Shown in pieces: positions 1-9,421 of a stretch of DNA of 64,000 bases (within the stretch, counting starts at the first letter, position 1; each line of letters begins with the position of its first letter). The translations under genes and the position numbers were made by a program. Below the pieces are notes generated by a model. That model saw only the letters and a program-made list of their open reading frames with translations. It did no database searches and was not told the origin of the DNA. Source of the DNA: Streptomyces sp. CB01580 (GTDB lineage: Bacteria > Actinomycetota > Actinomycetes > Streptomycetales > Streptomycetaceae); NCBI RefSeq assembly GCF_001905795.1, contig NZ_LIXJ01000006.1, positions 232,720 to 296,719 of the forward strand, written 5' to 3'.

Positions 1-170
1 GGGGGCCGCACCTGGTACTGCCCCCGGCAGAGCAGCGCGTCGGGGAAGTTGACGTTCGCCGCGCGCACCCTGAGCAGCACCTGGCCCTCCCCGGGCACGG
101 GGCGTCCGGTCTCTTCGAGCCGCATCACCTCGCCCGGCTCGCCGTTCCGGTGCACTCGCCATGCCTGCAT
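1..170 (-). CDS. NADPH:quinone oxidoreductase (MDR family), N-terminal part
   Basis: Partial gene running off the left edge; only the first 56 or so residues are present. The protein starts MQAWRVHRNGEPGEVMRLEE and continues with a GEGQVLLRVRAANVNFPDAL segment, the typical N-terminal GroES-like domain of zinc-independent quinone oxidoreductases of the medium-chain dehydrogenase superfamily. Such enzymes transfer hydride from NADPH to quinones or enoyl substrates in the cytoplasm. The ATG is preceded by GTGGAGG about 8 bases upstream. The cofactor domain lies outside the window, so the substrate cannot be judged. Confidence 0.8.
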   Translation of the reverse strand, partial: MQAWRVHRNGEPGEVMRLEETGRPVPGEGQVLLRVRAANVNFPDALLCRGQYQVRP

Positions 171-289
171 GAGGGGCCTCCACAACGCTGTCGAACACGG
201 TCGGCGAAACCATCGCCGCAGCGCATACTAAGCAGTCGCTTGGCTCCTGGGAACGGTCCGGCCACCGGGACGCTCCCCCGGCGGCCGGT

Positions 290-598
<309 letters not shown>

Positions 599-665
599 CT
601 AACCTGAATGGGGACGGATGGGCCGAGTCCCTCCGTGTTCCCGGTGGACGAAAGGAAAACTGTTC

Positions 666-1238
666 GTGACCAGCACCGCCTCCCTCTCCCCCGCCCAGGC
701 CGCGGCCCGGCTCGCGGAGTTCACCGTCGTCGACGTGCGGGCCCCCGGCGAGTACGCCTCCGGGCACGTCCCCGGCGCGCTGAACATCCCGCTGGACCGC
801 CTCCCCGAGGCGGTGCCCGCACTCAAGTCGGCCGCCGCCCGCGGTCCGCTGCTCATGGTGTGCGCCTCCGGCGTCCGCTCGACCCGGGCCTGCGACATCC
901 TCGCGGCGGCCGATGTCGACGCCACGACCCTGTCGGGCGGGACGTCGGGCTGGGAGAACGAGGGCCGTGCGCTCGACCGGCCCGCCGGCGCCCGGACGAC
1001 CTGGCCGATGGAACGTCAGGTCCGGCTCGCCGCGGGTTCCCTCGTGGTGGCGGGGCTGCTGACGGGCCTGCGCTTCCCGGCCGCGCGCTGGATCTCCGCC
1101 GGTGTCGGCGCCGGGCTGGTCTTCTCGGCCGTGACCAACACCTGCGGCATGGCGGCGGCCCTGTCGAAGCTGCCGCACAACCGCGCCCCGCGCCCCGCCA
1201 CGGACCTGGACGCGACGCTGCGGGCCCTCCAGGGCTGA
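666..1238 (+). CDS. Rhodanese-domain protein with C-terminal DUF2892-type membrane domain
   Basis: 190 residues. An N-terminal rhodanese domain (about 1-105) carries the active loop CASGVRS with catalytic Cys66; the second half (about 120-185) has two hydrophobic segments like the DUF2892 domain of YgaP-type membrane sulfurtransferases. It would move sulfane sulfur at the inner face of the membrane, fitting the divergent sulfur-sensing repressor. The GTG at 666 is chosen over an in-frame ATG at 618 because AAAGGA lies 8-10 bases upstream and the rhodanese fold begins just after it. Confidence 0.85.
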   Translation: MTSTASLSPAQAAARLAEFTVVDVRAPGEYASGHVPGALNIPLDRLPEAVPALKSAAARGPLLMVCASGVRSTRACDILAAADVDATTLSGGTSGWENEGRALDRPAGARTTWPMERQVRLAAGSLVVAGLLTGLRFPAARWISAGVGAGLVFSAVTNTCGMAAALSKLPHNRAPRPATDLDATLRALQG

Positions 1239-1311
1239 CCCACGCCGCACCCGGCGCACGGGGGCCGGCCGCGCGAGCGCGTGACCGACCCCCTGCGCTC
1301 GTGCCGACGGG

Positions 1312-2607
1312 TCAGACCTCGTCCCGGACGAGGGCCAGCAGCCGGTCGAGGACCCGCGGGCCCCCGGCGCGCAGCCCGTCGTGCTCGTACTCGTTCGTGA
1401 CCCAGGTGCGCAGCCCGCGGATCGCCTCCGCCGTCCGCAGCGCGTGCCCGGTGTCGACGTACATGTCGTCGTGGTAGACGGCGGCGGCGACCGGCACCTC
1501 GTTGACGGCCAGGCGCTCGGGGGCGTAAAGCGGTGCCCAGTCGGTGCGGTCGGCCAGCAGATGGGCGGTCTCGCGCAGCGGACGCAGCGCCGGGTCGACC
1601 TCGAAGTGCCAGGGGTGGATGGTCTCCCCGGTGAACAGGACCGGGCCGTCGCCCTCCAGCGCGGCGACCGCGTCGAACTGCGGGAATTCGGCGCGCACCC
1701 GCTCGGCGGACCAGGCGGTGGGGCGTTCGTCCTGCGCGTAGATCGCCTCGTGCATCAGTGCGTACAGCGGATGCCCGGCGAACGAGGTGGCCGCGCGCAC
1801 GGCCTCCTGGAAGGTGTCGGAGAGTTCGGTTCCGTGCGGGGTGCGGACGAAGGCGTTCTCCAGGAGGTAGTGCAGCTGGTGGCTGCCGTTGCCGCTTCCC
1901 AGCATGATGCCGAGCGACTGGAATCCTTCGGGCGTCAGCCGGTGCCCGGCGCTCTCGGGGCGGTGTTCCGCGAGGTGGGCGGTGATCCGCCGGGCACGCT
2001 CGACGTCCTGCGGATAGCGGGCGTAGTGGGCGGCGACCTTGCGCTCGACCCGCGGATAGGCGGCCCGGTAGACGTCGTCGGCGTGGGCGTCGAGGGAGGG
2101 CAGTCCGCCGGTGATGAGGACGGCCTTCAGCCCCTCGGGGGCGGCCGACAGATAGCGGACGGCGCAGAAGCCGCCGAAGGACTGGCCGAGGACCGTCCAC
2201 GGCTCGATGCCGGTCAGCCGGGTCCGGATCAGCTCGCAGTCGCGCACGATGGCGTCGGCCCGGAAGTGCGCGAGATGGTCGGCCTGCTCGCGCGGGCCGC
2301 CGCGCAACGGCAGGGTCTGCCGGTTGGCCGGGGTGGACAGGCCGGTGCCGCGCTGGTCGAGGAGCAGTACGCGGAACTCCCGCAGGGCCCGGCCCAGCCA
2401 TGCCTCCGTGCCGACGAAGCGCCGGGCGCCGAAACCGGGACCGCCCTCCAGATAAACCAGCCAGGGCAGCTCCTCCCCGGCGCTGCCGCTCGCCACGGCC
2501 TCCCGGCCGAAGATCTCGATCTGTTCGCCGCCCGGGTCCGCGTGGTCGAGCGGGACCGTGAAACGACGGTCGGTGAAGACCACGCCGGGGTGCCGGTAAC
2601 TGCTCAC
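1312..2607 (-). CDS. Alpha/beta hydrolase, prolyl aminopeptidase-like (peptidase family S33)
   Basis: 431 residues. It has the EGGPGFG oxyanion motif (HGGPG-like), the nucleophile elbow GQSFGG, and a late histidine region (DDMYVDTGHAL), all in the order seen in S33 proline iminopeptidases. Such enzymes remove N-terminal proline from peptides in the cytoplasm. The GTG at 2607 is preceded by an AGGAG ribosome site; the longer open frame upstream lacks family features. Substrate specificity beyond the fold is not certain. Confidence 0.85.
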   Translation of the reverse strand: MSSYRHPGVVFTDRRFTVPLDHADPGGEQIEIFGREAVASGSAGEELPWLVYLEGGPGFGARRFVGTEAWLGRALREFRVLLLDQRGTGLSTPANRQTLPLRGGPREQADHLAHFRADAIVRDCELIRTRLTGIEPWTVLGQSFGGFCAVRYLSAAPEGLKAVLITGGLPSLDAHADDVYRAAYPRVERKVAAHYARYPQDVERARRITAHLAEHRPESAGHRLTPEGFQSLGIMLGSGNGSHQLHYLLENAFVRTPHGTELSDTFQEAVRAATSFAGHPLYALMHEAIYAQDERPTAWSAERVRAEFPQFDAVAALEGDGPVLFTGETIHPWHFEVDPALRPLRETAHLLADRTDWAPLYAPERLAVNEVPVAAAVYHDDMYVDTGHALRTAEAIRGLRTWVTNEYEHDGLRAGGPRVLDRLLALVRDEV

Positions 2608-2740
2608 AAGGTGCTCCTGAGTCCGATGTGCCGCGGACAGTTCAGCACACGGCCGCGGCACGGCCCGCCGCACCCCGTGGACGCGGGCCCCGTCCCCGGT
2701 CCCGGAGGGCGGCCGGGCGGAGGCGGACGCGGTGCGCGTC

Positions 2741-3016
2741 CTACCTGCCGCGCCGGTAGCTGCTGCCGTCCCTGGGCCGGACCAGCAGCCCGGAGACCAC
2801 CAGATACCGGCGCAGCGCCGCACAGTCCTCGTGCACCGTCGACAACGCCTCGTCGACCTCCCGTTCGGTATAGCTCCGGTCGCGCTCGAAGAACCTCTCC
2901 GCGAGGTGCGTCAGCAGTTGTTCGCGGCGGGCCGTCCTACGCGGGATCGCGGTCAGACGGCCGTGCGAGAAGAGGGACTCGACCTGACGGGAATCGCTTG
3001 CGTGGTTGTCGGACAT
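2741..3016 (-). CDS. DUF2087-domain protein
   Basis: 91 residues with the pattern RxxxRxxLLTHLAERFF ... YTEREVDEAL ... DCAALRRYLVVSGLL, a compact winged-helix-like DUF2087 domain found alone or behind transcription regulators. The C-terminal LVRPRDGSSYRR is typical. The function is unknown; a DNA-binding or regulatory role is inferred from the fold. The start could also be the ATG at 3052, which has a GGTGA just upstream; 3016 gives the more family-like N-terminus. Confidence 0.65.
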   Translation of the reverse strand: MSDNHASDSRQVESLFSHGRLTAIPRRTARREQLLTHLAERFFERDRSYTEREVDEALSTVHEDCAALRRYLVVSGLLVRPRDGSSYRRGR

Positions 3017-3091
3017 GGCACGGAGCGTCGCAGGCACCCGGTCCGCGGGCAAAGCATTTTCACCGCGCGGTCCGTCGGTGGACGCAGCACG

Positions 3092-3293
3092 TCAATAGCC
3101 CCGTACGTCGGGCCGGTGCCGCTGCACGCCGTCGCGGTCCAGGATCCGGGCGAAGGTCTCGTACCGCTCGTCCTCCCCCTGGGCCTGCCGGGGTTCGACG
3201 CCCCTCGGCGACGCAGTGCGCGGCGAGAGCCCCGGCGACCTCGCCGACGTTCCACTCCACGGGGTGGAGCCGGTAGCGGCCGTCGACTCCGGA
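3092..3293 (-). pseudogene. C-terminal remnant of an FAD-dependent oxidoreductase (frameshifted)
   Basis: The minus strand encodes DGRYRLHPVEWNVGEVAG followed, after a frame change near 3210-3220, by ERYETFARILDRDGVQRH and a stop. This is the usual C-terminal end of large FAD-dependent oxidoreductases in which a PVEWNxGE segment contacts FAD. Only about 65 residues remain, in two frames, and nothing upstream extends it. The rest of the 3017-3428 gap holds no gene I can support. Confidence 0.55.
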
Positions 3294-3428
3294 GCGGCAA
3301 CCGTCAAGGGGCTGGGGCGACTTCCTGCGCGCGCAAGGGCGCCCGTCGCCGCCGCTCCGCCGTGCCCGTACGGTGTGACCGACAATCCATGGGTGATCAC
3401 TCACCCCCCGTGACGAAGGCGGTTCCTC

Positions 3429-4403
3429 ATGTCCCTGTTCGATCTGCCCGTCGAGGAGCTGCGCGACCACCGCAGCCGGTCGGTGGAGCCGGCGGACTTC
3501 GACGCGTTCTGGTCGAAGACGCTCGACGAAGCACGGTCGTACGAGCTCGGCGCCCGGTTCGAGCGGTGCGCGGACACGGGGCTGAGGACGGTCGACGTGT
3601 ACGACGTGACGTTCGCGGGCTTCGGCGGTCACCCGGTGAAGGGCTGGTTCGTGCTCCCCGCCGGTACCACGCGGCCGCTCCCCGTGGTCGTCGAGTTCAT
3701 CGGCTACGGCGGCGGGCGGGGCCTGCCGCACACCCATCTGCTCTGGGCTTCGGCCGGGTTCGCCCACTTCGTGATGGACACCCGGGGCCAGGGCAGCGGC
3801 TGGATGGCCGGCGACACCCCCGACCCGGTGGGCAGCGCACCCGCCTTCCCCGGCTTCATGACCCGGGGCATCGAGGACCCGCACTCCTACTACTACCGGC
3901 GCGTGTTCACCGACGCGGTGCGGGCGGTGGAGGCGGCCCGGTCGCATCCGCTGGCCGACGCGGCGCGCACCGCGGCCGTCGGCGAGAGCCAGGGCGGCGG
4001 CATCGCGCTCGCCGTCGGCGGGCTGATATCCGATCTGGCGGCGGTCGCGCCGGACGTCCCGTTCCTGTGCGACTTCCCCCGCGCGCTGACCGTCACCGAC
4101 CGCAATCCGTACCGCGAGGTGGGCAACTACCTCAAGACGCACCGGGGCCGGGCCGAGCGGGTGAGGACCACTCTCTCCTACTTCGACGGGGTGCACTTCG
4201 CCGCGCGCGGACGGGCGCCCGCGCTGTTCTCGACGGCCCTGGAGGACATGACCTGCCCGCCGTCGACCGTCTTCGCCGCCTACAACGCCTACGCCCACCC
4301 GGACAAGGCCATCGAGGTGTACGACTTCAACGACCACGAGGGCGGCGGGCCGTTCCAGAAGGCCGTGCAGCTCGGCTGGCTGCCCGGAAAGCTGACCTCC
4401 TGA
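3429..4403 (+). CDS. Acetyl xylan esterase / cephalosporin-C deacetylase family (CE7)
   Basis: 324 residues, full length for carbohydrate esterase family 7. The three family signatures are present in order: TRGQGS, the nucleophile elbow GESQGGG, and NDHEGGG with the catalytic His; the Asp is in ALEDMTCPPST. CE7 enzymes remove acetyl groups from xylo-oligosaccharides and from cephalosporin C, usually inside the cell, and no signal peptide is seen here, so it probably acts on imported acetylated sugars. A GAAGG lies upstream of the ATG. It stands alone; the MFS gene 140 bases downstream may or may not be cotranscribed. Confidence 0.92.
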   Translation: MSLFDLPVEELRDHRSRSVEPADFDAFWSKTLDEARSYELGARFERCADTGLRTVDVYDVTFAGFGGHPVKGWFVLPAGTTRPLPVVVEFIGYGGGRGLPHTHLLWASAGFAHFVMDTRGQGSGWMAGDTPDPVGSAPAFPGFMTRGIEDPHSYYYRRVFTDAVRAVEAARSHPLADAARTAAVGESQGGGIALAVGGLISDLAAVAPDVPFLCDFPRALTVTDRNPYREVGNYLKTHRGRAERVRTTLSYFDGVHFAARGRAPALFSTALEDMTCPPSTVFAAYNAYAHPDKAIEVYDFNDHEGGGPFQKAVQLGWLPGKLTS

Positions 4404-4541
4404 CCGGACACGGCACGCGTCCGGCGCGCCGCCCGCAGGCTGGACGGGCCGTCCGGGAGAGGGGGCCCGCCGCTCCCCGGCGGGCGCGCACCGGGCGCGC
4501 CCCGTGGAGCATCGCACCGCCGTACGCGTACGCCCCGCCCG

Positions 4542-5762
4542 GTGCGTACGACCGGGACGGGCGGGGCGGCACCGGCGCGCGCCCTCTCCGGGGGCACGAC
4601 GCTGCTGTTCGCCGCCGCGTCGGGGACGGCGGTGGCCAATGTGTACTTCGCGCAGCCCCTTCTGGCCACGCTGGGCCGGGAGTTCGGGATCGGCGCGGCC
4701 ACCGTGGGCGTCGTCGTCATGCTGACCCAGGTCGGATACGGTCTCGGGCTGTTCCTGCTCGTGCCGCTGGGCGACCTGCTCGACCGGAGGCTCCTGGTGG
4801 TGACCCAGCTGGCGGCGGCGCTCATCGCGACCGGCACGGCGTCCACGGCACCGGTCCTGCTCGCCGCCCTGGCCGGGGTGGGCTTCCTCGCGGTGGTGAC
4901 CCAGACCCTCGTGGCCTTCGCCGCGTCACTGTCCGCCCCGGACCGGCGCGGTCGCACGGTCGGCCTGGTCACCAGCGGAATCGTGATCGGCATCCTCCTC
5001 GCCCGTACGGTCTCCGGTGCGCTGGCCGACCTGGCGGGCTGGCGATCGGTGTATCTCGTCCCGGCCGCCCTGACCTCCGTCCTCGCCCTGGCCCTGTTCC
5101 GCGTGCTGCCGCGCCGGCCGACCCCTCCCGCCCAGATGCGGTACGCGCGGCTGCTGCGTTCCACGCTGCTGCTGTTCGTGGAGGAACGCCTGCTCCGGGT
5201 CCGGGCCCTGCTCGCCCTGCTGGTCTTCGCCGCCTTCAGCACGCTGTGGAGCTGCGTCGCACTCCCGTTGAGCGAGCCGCCGCTGTCGCTGTCGCACACC
5301 GCGATCGGCGCGTTCGGGCTCGCCGGGGCGGCGGGCGCGCTCGCGGCGGCACCGGCCGGGCGGCTGCACGACCGCGGTCTCGCCGGGTGGACGACCGGCG
5401 TCGCGCTGGCGCTGCTCACCGTGTCGTGGCTGCCCCTGGCCCTCGTCCGGCATTCGCTGTGGGCCCTGGTGATCGGGGCGGTGCTCCTCGATCTCGCCGT
5501 CCAGGCCGTCCACGTCACCAACCAGAGCATGATCTACGCGGCCCGCCCCGACGCGGGCAGCCGTCTGATCGGCGGCTACATGGTCTTCTACTCCGTGGGC
5601 AGCGCCACCGGCGCCGTCGCCTCGACGGCCGTGTACGGGATGGCCGGATGGGGTGCGGTGTGCGCGCTCGGCGCCGCGATCAGCGCGCTCGCCCTCCTCC
5701 TGTGGGCGGCGACCCGCAGGGGCACGGCTCCGGCCCGGGCCGTCGGCGCGCCCGCGGGATGA
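4542..5762 (+). CDS. MFS transporter, YnfM/AraJ-like drug or sugar exporter
   Basis: 406 residues with about twelve hydrophobic segments. The N-terminal signature SGTAVANVYFAQPLL and the loop GDLLDRRLL (the usual GxxxDRxGRR motif A position) fit the drug:H+ antiporter branch of the major facilitator superfamily, close to YnfM-like proteins. It is expected in the cytoplasmic membrane as a proton-coupled efflux carrier. The GTG start is the first in frame and has only a weak ribosome site, so the true start may be slightly downstream. The substrate is unknown. Confidence 0.85.
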   Translation: MRTTGTGGAAPARALSGGTTLLFAAASGTAVANVYFAQPLLATLGREFGIGAATVGVVVMLTQVGYGLGLFLLVPLGDLLDRRLLVVTQLAAALIATGTASTAPVLLAALAGVGFLAVVTQTLVAFAASLSAPDRRGRTVGLVTSGIVIGILLARTVSGALADLAGWRSVYLVPAALTSVLALALFRVLPRRPTPPAQMRYARLLRSTLLLFVEERLLRVRALLALLVFAAFSTLWSCVALPLSEPPLSLSHTAIGAFGLAGAAGALAAAPAGRLHDRGLAGWTTGVALALLTVSWLPLALVRHSLWALVIGAVLLDLAVQAVHVTNQSMIYAARPDAGSRLIGGYMVFYSVGSATGAVASTAVYGMAGWGAVCALGAAISALALLLWAATRRGTAPARAVGAPAG

Positions 5763-5776
5763 CCGCGCGGGCGGCG

Positions 5777-5815
5777 CGCGGGGAGGCGCCGGAGCGTTCG
5801 CCGCGCCTCCCCGCG
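5777..5815. terminator. Bidirectional hairpin between convergent genes
   Basis: A 13-bp perfect stem (CGCGGGGAGGCGC at 5777-5789, complement at 5803-5815) with a 13-base loop. It sits in the 60-base gap between the convergent MFS gene and the oxidoreductase gene and would serve both strands. There is no U tract, as is usual in high-GC actinobacteria. Confidence 0.7.
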
Positions 5816-5822
5816 GCGGTCG

Positions 5823-6269
5823 TCAGTGCTGCTCGGTCGCCGGTTCCAGGACGATGACCGGGATCTGGCGTTCGGTCCTGCGCTGGTAATCGGCATAGTC
5901 GGGGAAGGCGTCCACCGCGCGCCGCCACCACAACGCCTTCTCCTCGCCGGTGGCCTCACGGGCGTTCATGTCCTGCCGGACCGGGCCGTCCTGGAGCTCC
6001 ACCCGGGGATCGGCCACGACGTTGTGGTACCAGACGGGATGACTGGGGGCGCCGCCCCGCGAGGCGACCACTGCGTACATCCCCTCATACTCGACCCGCA
6101 TGAGCGGGGTCTTGCGGATCTTCCCGCTCCTGGCCCCGCGGGTGGTCAGGATGACCACCGGCAGGCCGCGCATGGTGGTTCCGTCCGTCCCGCCGGAGCT
6201 CTCGAACAGCTCGACCTGATCGCGGACCCACTTCTCGGGGCTCGGCTCGTACTCGCCCTGGAGAGGCAT
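5823..6269 (-). CDS. Nitroreductase/deazaflavin-dependent oxidoreductase (Ddn family)
   Basis: 148 residues. It has the features of the Ddn/FDOR split-barrel family: ESSGGTDG near the N-terminus, [38 protein letters not shown] and the late [10 protein letters not shown]. These proteins bind F420H2 and reduce quinones, nitro compounds or enoates, or act as heme-degrading or storage proteins. The start is set at MPLQGEY; the ribosome site is weak. Substrate unknown. Confidence 0.9.
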   Translation of the reverse strand: MPLQGEYEPSPEKWVRDQVELFESSGGTDGTTMRGLPVVILTTRGARSGKIRKTPLMRVEYEGMYAVVASRGGAPSHPVWYHNVVADPRVELQDGPVRQDMNAREATGEEKALWWRRAVDAFPDYADYQRRTERQIPVIVLEPATEQH

Positions 6270-6472
6270 GGCATCTGTCCCATCGTCGACATGCGGATAC
6301 CGAGGCCGCCGGACGCGCGGGCGACGGAACGCACCGATGGCGGGCACCGTGCCCGGCGTGTCCGGCTGCTGCGAGCACTCTGCCATCCCCGCGTCGCCCG
6401 CACCGTCCTGACGGATCCGCGTGTCACCGCGGCGGGGCGCCGGTTCCGGCGGCATCGGCCGCGCGGTCCGCG

Positions 6473-8071
6473 TCAGGGGTGCGGCGGATCCAGCCTCAGA
6501 TGCAGCATCGCCTCGAACCTGGCCTCCGGGTCGTCGAGATCGATGCCCGCCACCTCGGCCAGCCGCTTGAGCCGGTAGCGGAAGGTGTTGGGGTGGACGT
6601 GGACGGCCGCCGCGGCGGCGGGCACGTCGCCGAAGGTGTCCAGCCACGCGTCCAGGGTGTCCGTGAGGGCGGTGTGGTGCCGGGCGTCGTAGGCGCGCAG
6701 CCGGACGACCGGCCCGTCGGGGATGTCGTCCTCGGCGGCGAGCCGTTCCCTCAACTCCTCCAGGAGAGAAGCGGCATGGACGTCCTTGAGGCGGGCGGAC
6801 CGGCGCCGCGAGCGACCGGAGCCGAGGACGCGCAGCGCCCGGTCCGCGTCGGCGCGGGAGCGGCGCAGGTCCGCCGGGCGGACGGCGAGCCGCCCGACGC
6901 CGATGACCGCGGGCACCCGGTCGCCCACGCGGCCGAGGAACGCCTCGGCCGCCCGCAGGGCGTCCTCGTCCGAACGCGTGGGCAGGACCGCGTAGGTGAC
7001 GCCTCCCAACGACGCCGTGGCCGTGCGGGGGTGGATCGCGGCCAGGTGCAGGGCGAGGGCCTCGGCGACGCGGTGGCCGGCGGCCACCCGGTCGGGGGCG
7101 GACGGCTCGCCGGTCACCCGGAGCGCCAGCACGCAGGCGGGCTGGGCGGACAGCCCCAGCCGCGCGGCGGCCTGCGGAGCGTGCAACCCGCCCTCCAGAA
7201 CGGTGGCCAGCAGGTCCGCGCGCAGCCGCCGTTCGGCGTCCTCGCCCGCGCGGTGGCGCAGCAGGTGCAGCGCGGCCACCTTCGCCGCCTCCTGGAGGGC
7301 CTGGGTGCGGTCCTCGCCCAAGGGGCCGTCGACCACGACCCAGATCGAACCGAGGATCTCGCCGCCCGCCCGGACGGCGGTCGCGACCCGGGGTTTATCG
7401 GAGACACCGGTCACGTAGACGGGTTCCTCCTTGCGGTAGAGGGCCCGGAAGGCGCCGCGTCGTTCCAGGGCGCGCAGGTTCTCGGCGGGCACCTGGCGGT
7501 CGAGGACGGTCGCGATCCTGGCGTCGTCGCCCTCGTCCTGGCGGCTGGAGAAGGCCAGCACCCGTCCGCCCCGGTCCTCCACGGTGACGGGCCCGTCCAG
7601 CAGGGCGGCGGTCGCGTTGGCCAGGGCGAACAGGTCACCCGCGAGCGGTTCGGCGCCGCCCGTGGCGTCGGGGCCGCCCACGGTGCCCAGTTCGTCGGTG
7701 GCGAGCAACGACCGCAGCAGGGCGGCGACCTGGGCCCAGGACGCGCCGGGGGTCAGGCCGAGGACGGTCACGCCGGTGCGGTCGGCGGCCTCCGCCACGG
7801 GTCCGGCGACCGGGACCGGGGAACGCACCACCACGGCCACCGCGCCGAGCCCGGCGGCCCGTTCGACGAGGGCCGCGACGGCCCCGGCGCCGTACACCCC
7901 GACCCCGAGCACCACCGATCCGGGCAGCCCGGCCGGTTCGTCCAGCGGGTCCTGGATGAGCACCCCGGTGACGGCGGTGGAGGGGTCGGCCTCCCCCGCC
8001 ACCACATCGATCAGCGTCGATCCCAGATCGTCGAGGATCCGGCCGAGCACGGCCCGCGGCTGCTCCGTCAT
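6473..8071 (-). CDS. PucR/CdaR-family transcriptional regulator
   Basis: 532 residues. The N-terminal PucR-type sensory domain (about 20-150) is followed by a GAF-like middle region and a C-terminal helix-turn-helix ([18 protein letters not shown], about 495-515) that is diagnostic of PucR/CdaR proteins. Family members typically activate purine, sugar-acid or amino-acid catabolic genes in response to a metabolite. It follows the peptide/D-amino acid operon on the same strand after a 243-base gap, so it is the best local candidate for that operon's regulator, although this is only inferred from position. Start chosen at MTEQPRAV. Confidence 0.88.
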   Translation of the reverse strand: MTEQPRAVLGRILDDLGSTLIDVVAGEADPSTAVTGVLIQDPLDEPAGLPGSVVLGVGVYGAGAVAALVERAAGLGAVAVVVRSPVPVAGPVAEAADRTGVTVLGLTPGASWAQVAALLRSLLATDELGTVGGPDATGGAEPLAGDLFALANATAALLDGPVTVEDRGGRVLAFSSRQDEGDDARIATVLDRQVPAENLRALERRGAFRALYRKEEPVYVTGVSDKPRVATAVRAGGEILGSIWVVVDGPLGEDRTQALQEAAKVAALHLLRHRAGEDAERRLRADLLATVLEGGLHAPQAAARLGLSAQPACVLALRVTGEPSAPDRVAAGHRVAEALALHLAAIHPRTATASLGGVTYAVLPTRSDEDALRAAEAFLGRVGDRVPAVIGVGRLAVRPADLRRSRADADRALRVLGSGRSRRRSARLKDVHAASLLEELRERLAAEDDIPDGPVVRLRAYDARHHTALTDTLDAWLDTFGDVPAAAAAVHVHPNTFRYRLKRLAEVAGIDLDDPEARFEAMLHLRLDPPHP

Positions 8072-8246
8072 CGTCACACGGTAGACGAGCGGGACATGTT
8101 CGCGGGCGGCTCCCCCACCCGCCCGGTCACCGGACCCGCCCGCGGGCCGCGCGGGCCCGGGGCGTCGCTTCGGCCGCACGGTCGCCGCCGGGCCCGTCGG
8201 ACGAACGCGGCGCGTGGCCGTGCCGGTCTCGGCGCCCCGGGCGCTT

Positions 8247-8265
8247 CCGGGGCACGGCGCCCCGG
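8247..8265 (-). terminator. Possible terminator after the racemase gene
   Basis: A 7-bp GC stem (CCGGGGC/GCCCCGG) with a 5-base loop, 50-70 bases after the stop of the racemase gene in the 243-base gap before the PucR gene. The stem is short, so the call is tentative. Confidence 0.35.
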
Positions 8266-8314
8266 CGGAATCCGGGGCAGCAGGGTGTCCGGCGGGGGCC
8301 GGGCCACGGTGTGG

Positions 8315-9421
8315 TCATCGGCCGATCCATTCCGTCGATTCGGTCACCTCGGCCAGCCGCTCGGGGATCGGGGAGAGGCCGATCCCGGGTGCGCGGGGCA
8401 CGTCGAGACGGCCGTCCCTCAGTACGAACGGCTCGGTGATGTCGGTGCGGTAGTACCGGTCGGAGGCGGAGGTGTCGCCGGGCAGGGTGAAGCCGGGCAG
8501 GGCGGCGAGGGCGACGTTGGCGGCCCGCCCCAGGCCGGTCTCCAGCATGCCGCCGCACCACACCGGGACACCGTGCGCGGCGCACACGTCGTGGATCCGC
8601 CGGGCCTCCAGGTAGCCGCCGACCCGTCCCGGTTTGATGTTGACGACCGAACAGGCGCCCATGGCGATGGCGTCGGCCGCCGAGCGGGCGGAGACGATGG
8701 ACTCGTCCAGGCAGATGGGGGTGCGCACCCGGGCGGCGAGGGCGGCGTGGCCGCGTACGTCCTCCTCGTCCAGGGGCTGTTCGATGAGCAGCAGTCCGTA
8801 CGGGTCGAGCCGGGCCAGTTGCCCGGCGTCGGCGAGGGTGTACGCGGTGTTGGCGTCCACCTGGAGGAGCACGTCGTCGCCGAAGCGTTCCCGGACCGCG
8901 CGCACGGGCTCCACGTCCCAGCCGGGTTCGATCTTCAGCTTGATCCGGAGATAGCCCTCGGCCAGGTAGCCGTCGACGGCGTCGAGCAGGGCGGGGATCG
9001 AGTCCATGATCCCGACCGACACCCCGGCGGGCACCCGGTCCGCGGTCGCGCCCAGCCACTGGCCCATGGACAGGCCGTGGGCCCGCAGCCAGGCGTCCAG
9101 CACCGCGGTCTCCAGCGCGGACTTGGCCATCCGGTGGCCCTTGAACGGGGCCAGTGCCGGGGCGACCGCCCAGGGGTCGAGGTGCGGCAGGGCGGCGAGT
9201 GCGGGCACGAGATGACCGCGCAGCACGTCCGCCGCGCCCGCCGTGTACTCCGAGGAGTAGAGCGGATCGGCCATCGTGACGCATTCGCCGTATCCCTCGT
9301 GGTGCTCGGTCTCGACCCTGACCAGCAGGATCTCCCGGGTGTCCATGGTGGCGAACGAGGTCCGGAACGGTGCGACCAGCGGCATCGCGATCCGGCGCAG
9401 TTCCACACCGACGAGCTTCAT
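8315..9421 (-). CDS. N-acylamino acid racemase (NAAAR/NSAR, enolase superfamily MenC clade)
   Basis: 368 residues, the same length as the Amycolatopsis N-acylamino acid racemase as I remember it and with near-identical blocks (VPAGVSVGIMDSIP, RIKLKIEPGWDVEPVRAVRE, NIKPGRVGGYLEARR). The catalytic set of the muconate lactonising subgroup is complete: the KxK pair Lys161/Lys163, metal ligands Asp189, Glu214 and Asp239, and the opposite base Lys263. Enzymes of this clade racemise N-succinyl or N-acetyl amino acids and may also show o-succinylbenzoate synthase activity. The ATG overlaps the stop of the GNAT gene (ATGA). With that GNAT and the M20 enzyme it would complete a D-to-L amino acid conversion path. 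Confidence 0.95.
   Translation of the reverse strand: MKLVGVELRRIAMPLVAPFRTSFATMDTREILLVRVETEHHEGYGECVTMADPLYSSEYTAGAADVLRGHLVPALAALPHLDPWAVAPALAPFKGHRMAKSALETAVLDAWLRAHGLSMGQWLGATADRVPAGVSVGIMDSIPALLDAVDGYLAEGYLRIKLKIEPGWDVEPVRAVRERFGDDVLLQVDANTAYTLADAGQLARLDPYGLLLIEQPLDEEDVRGHAALAARVRTPICLDESIVSARSAADAIAMGACSVVNIKPGRVGGYLEARRIHDVCAAHGVPVWCGGMLETGLGRAANVALAALPGFTLPGDTSASDRYYRTDITEPFVLRDGRLDVPRAPGIGLSPIPERLAEVTESTEWIGR

Noticed and set aside
2732..5857. A 1041-residue open frame on the plus strand
   Set aside because: It crosses the CE7 esterase and MFS genes in another frame and is Arg/Pro/Gly-rich; a GC-driven shadow.
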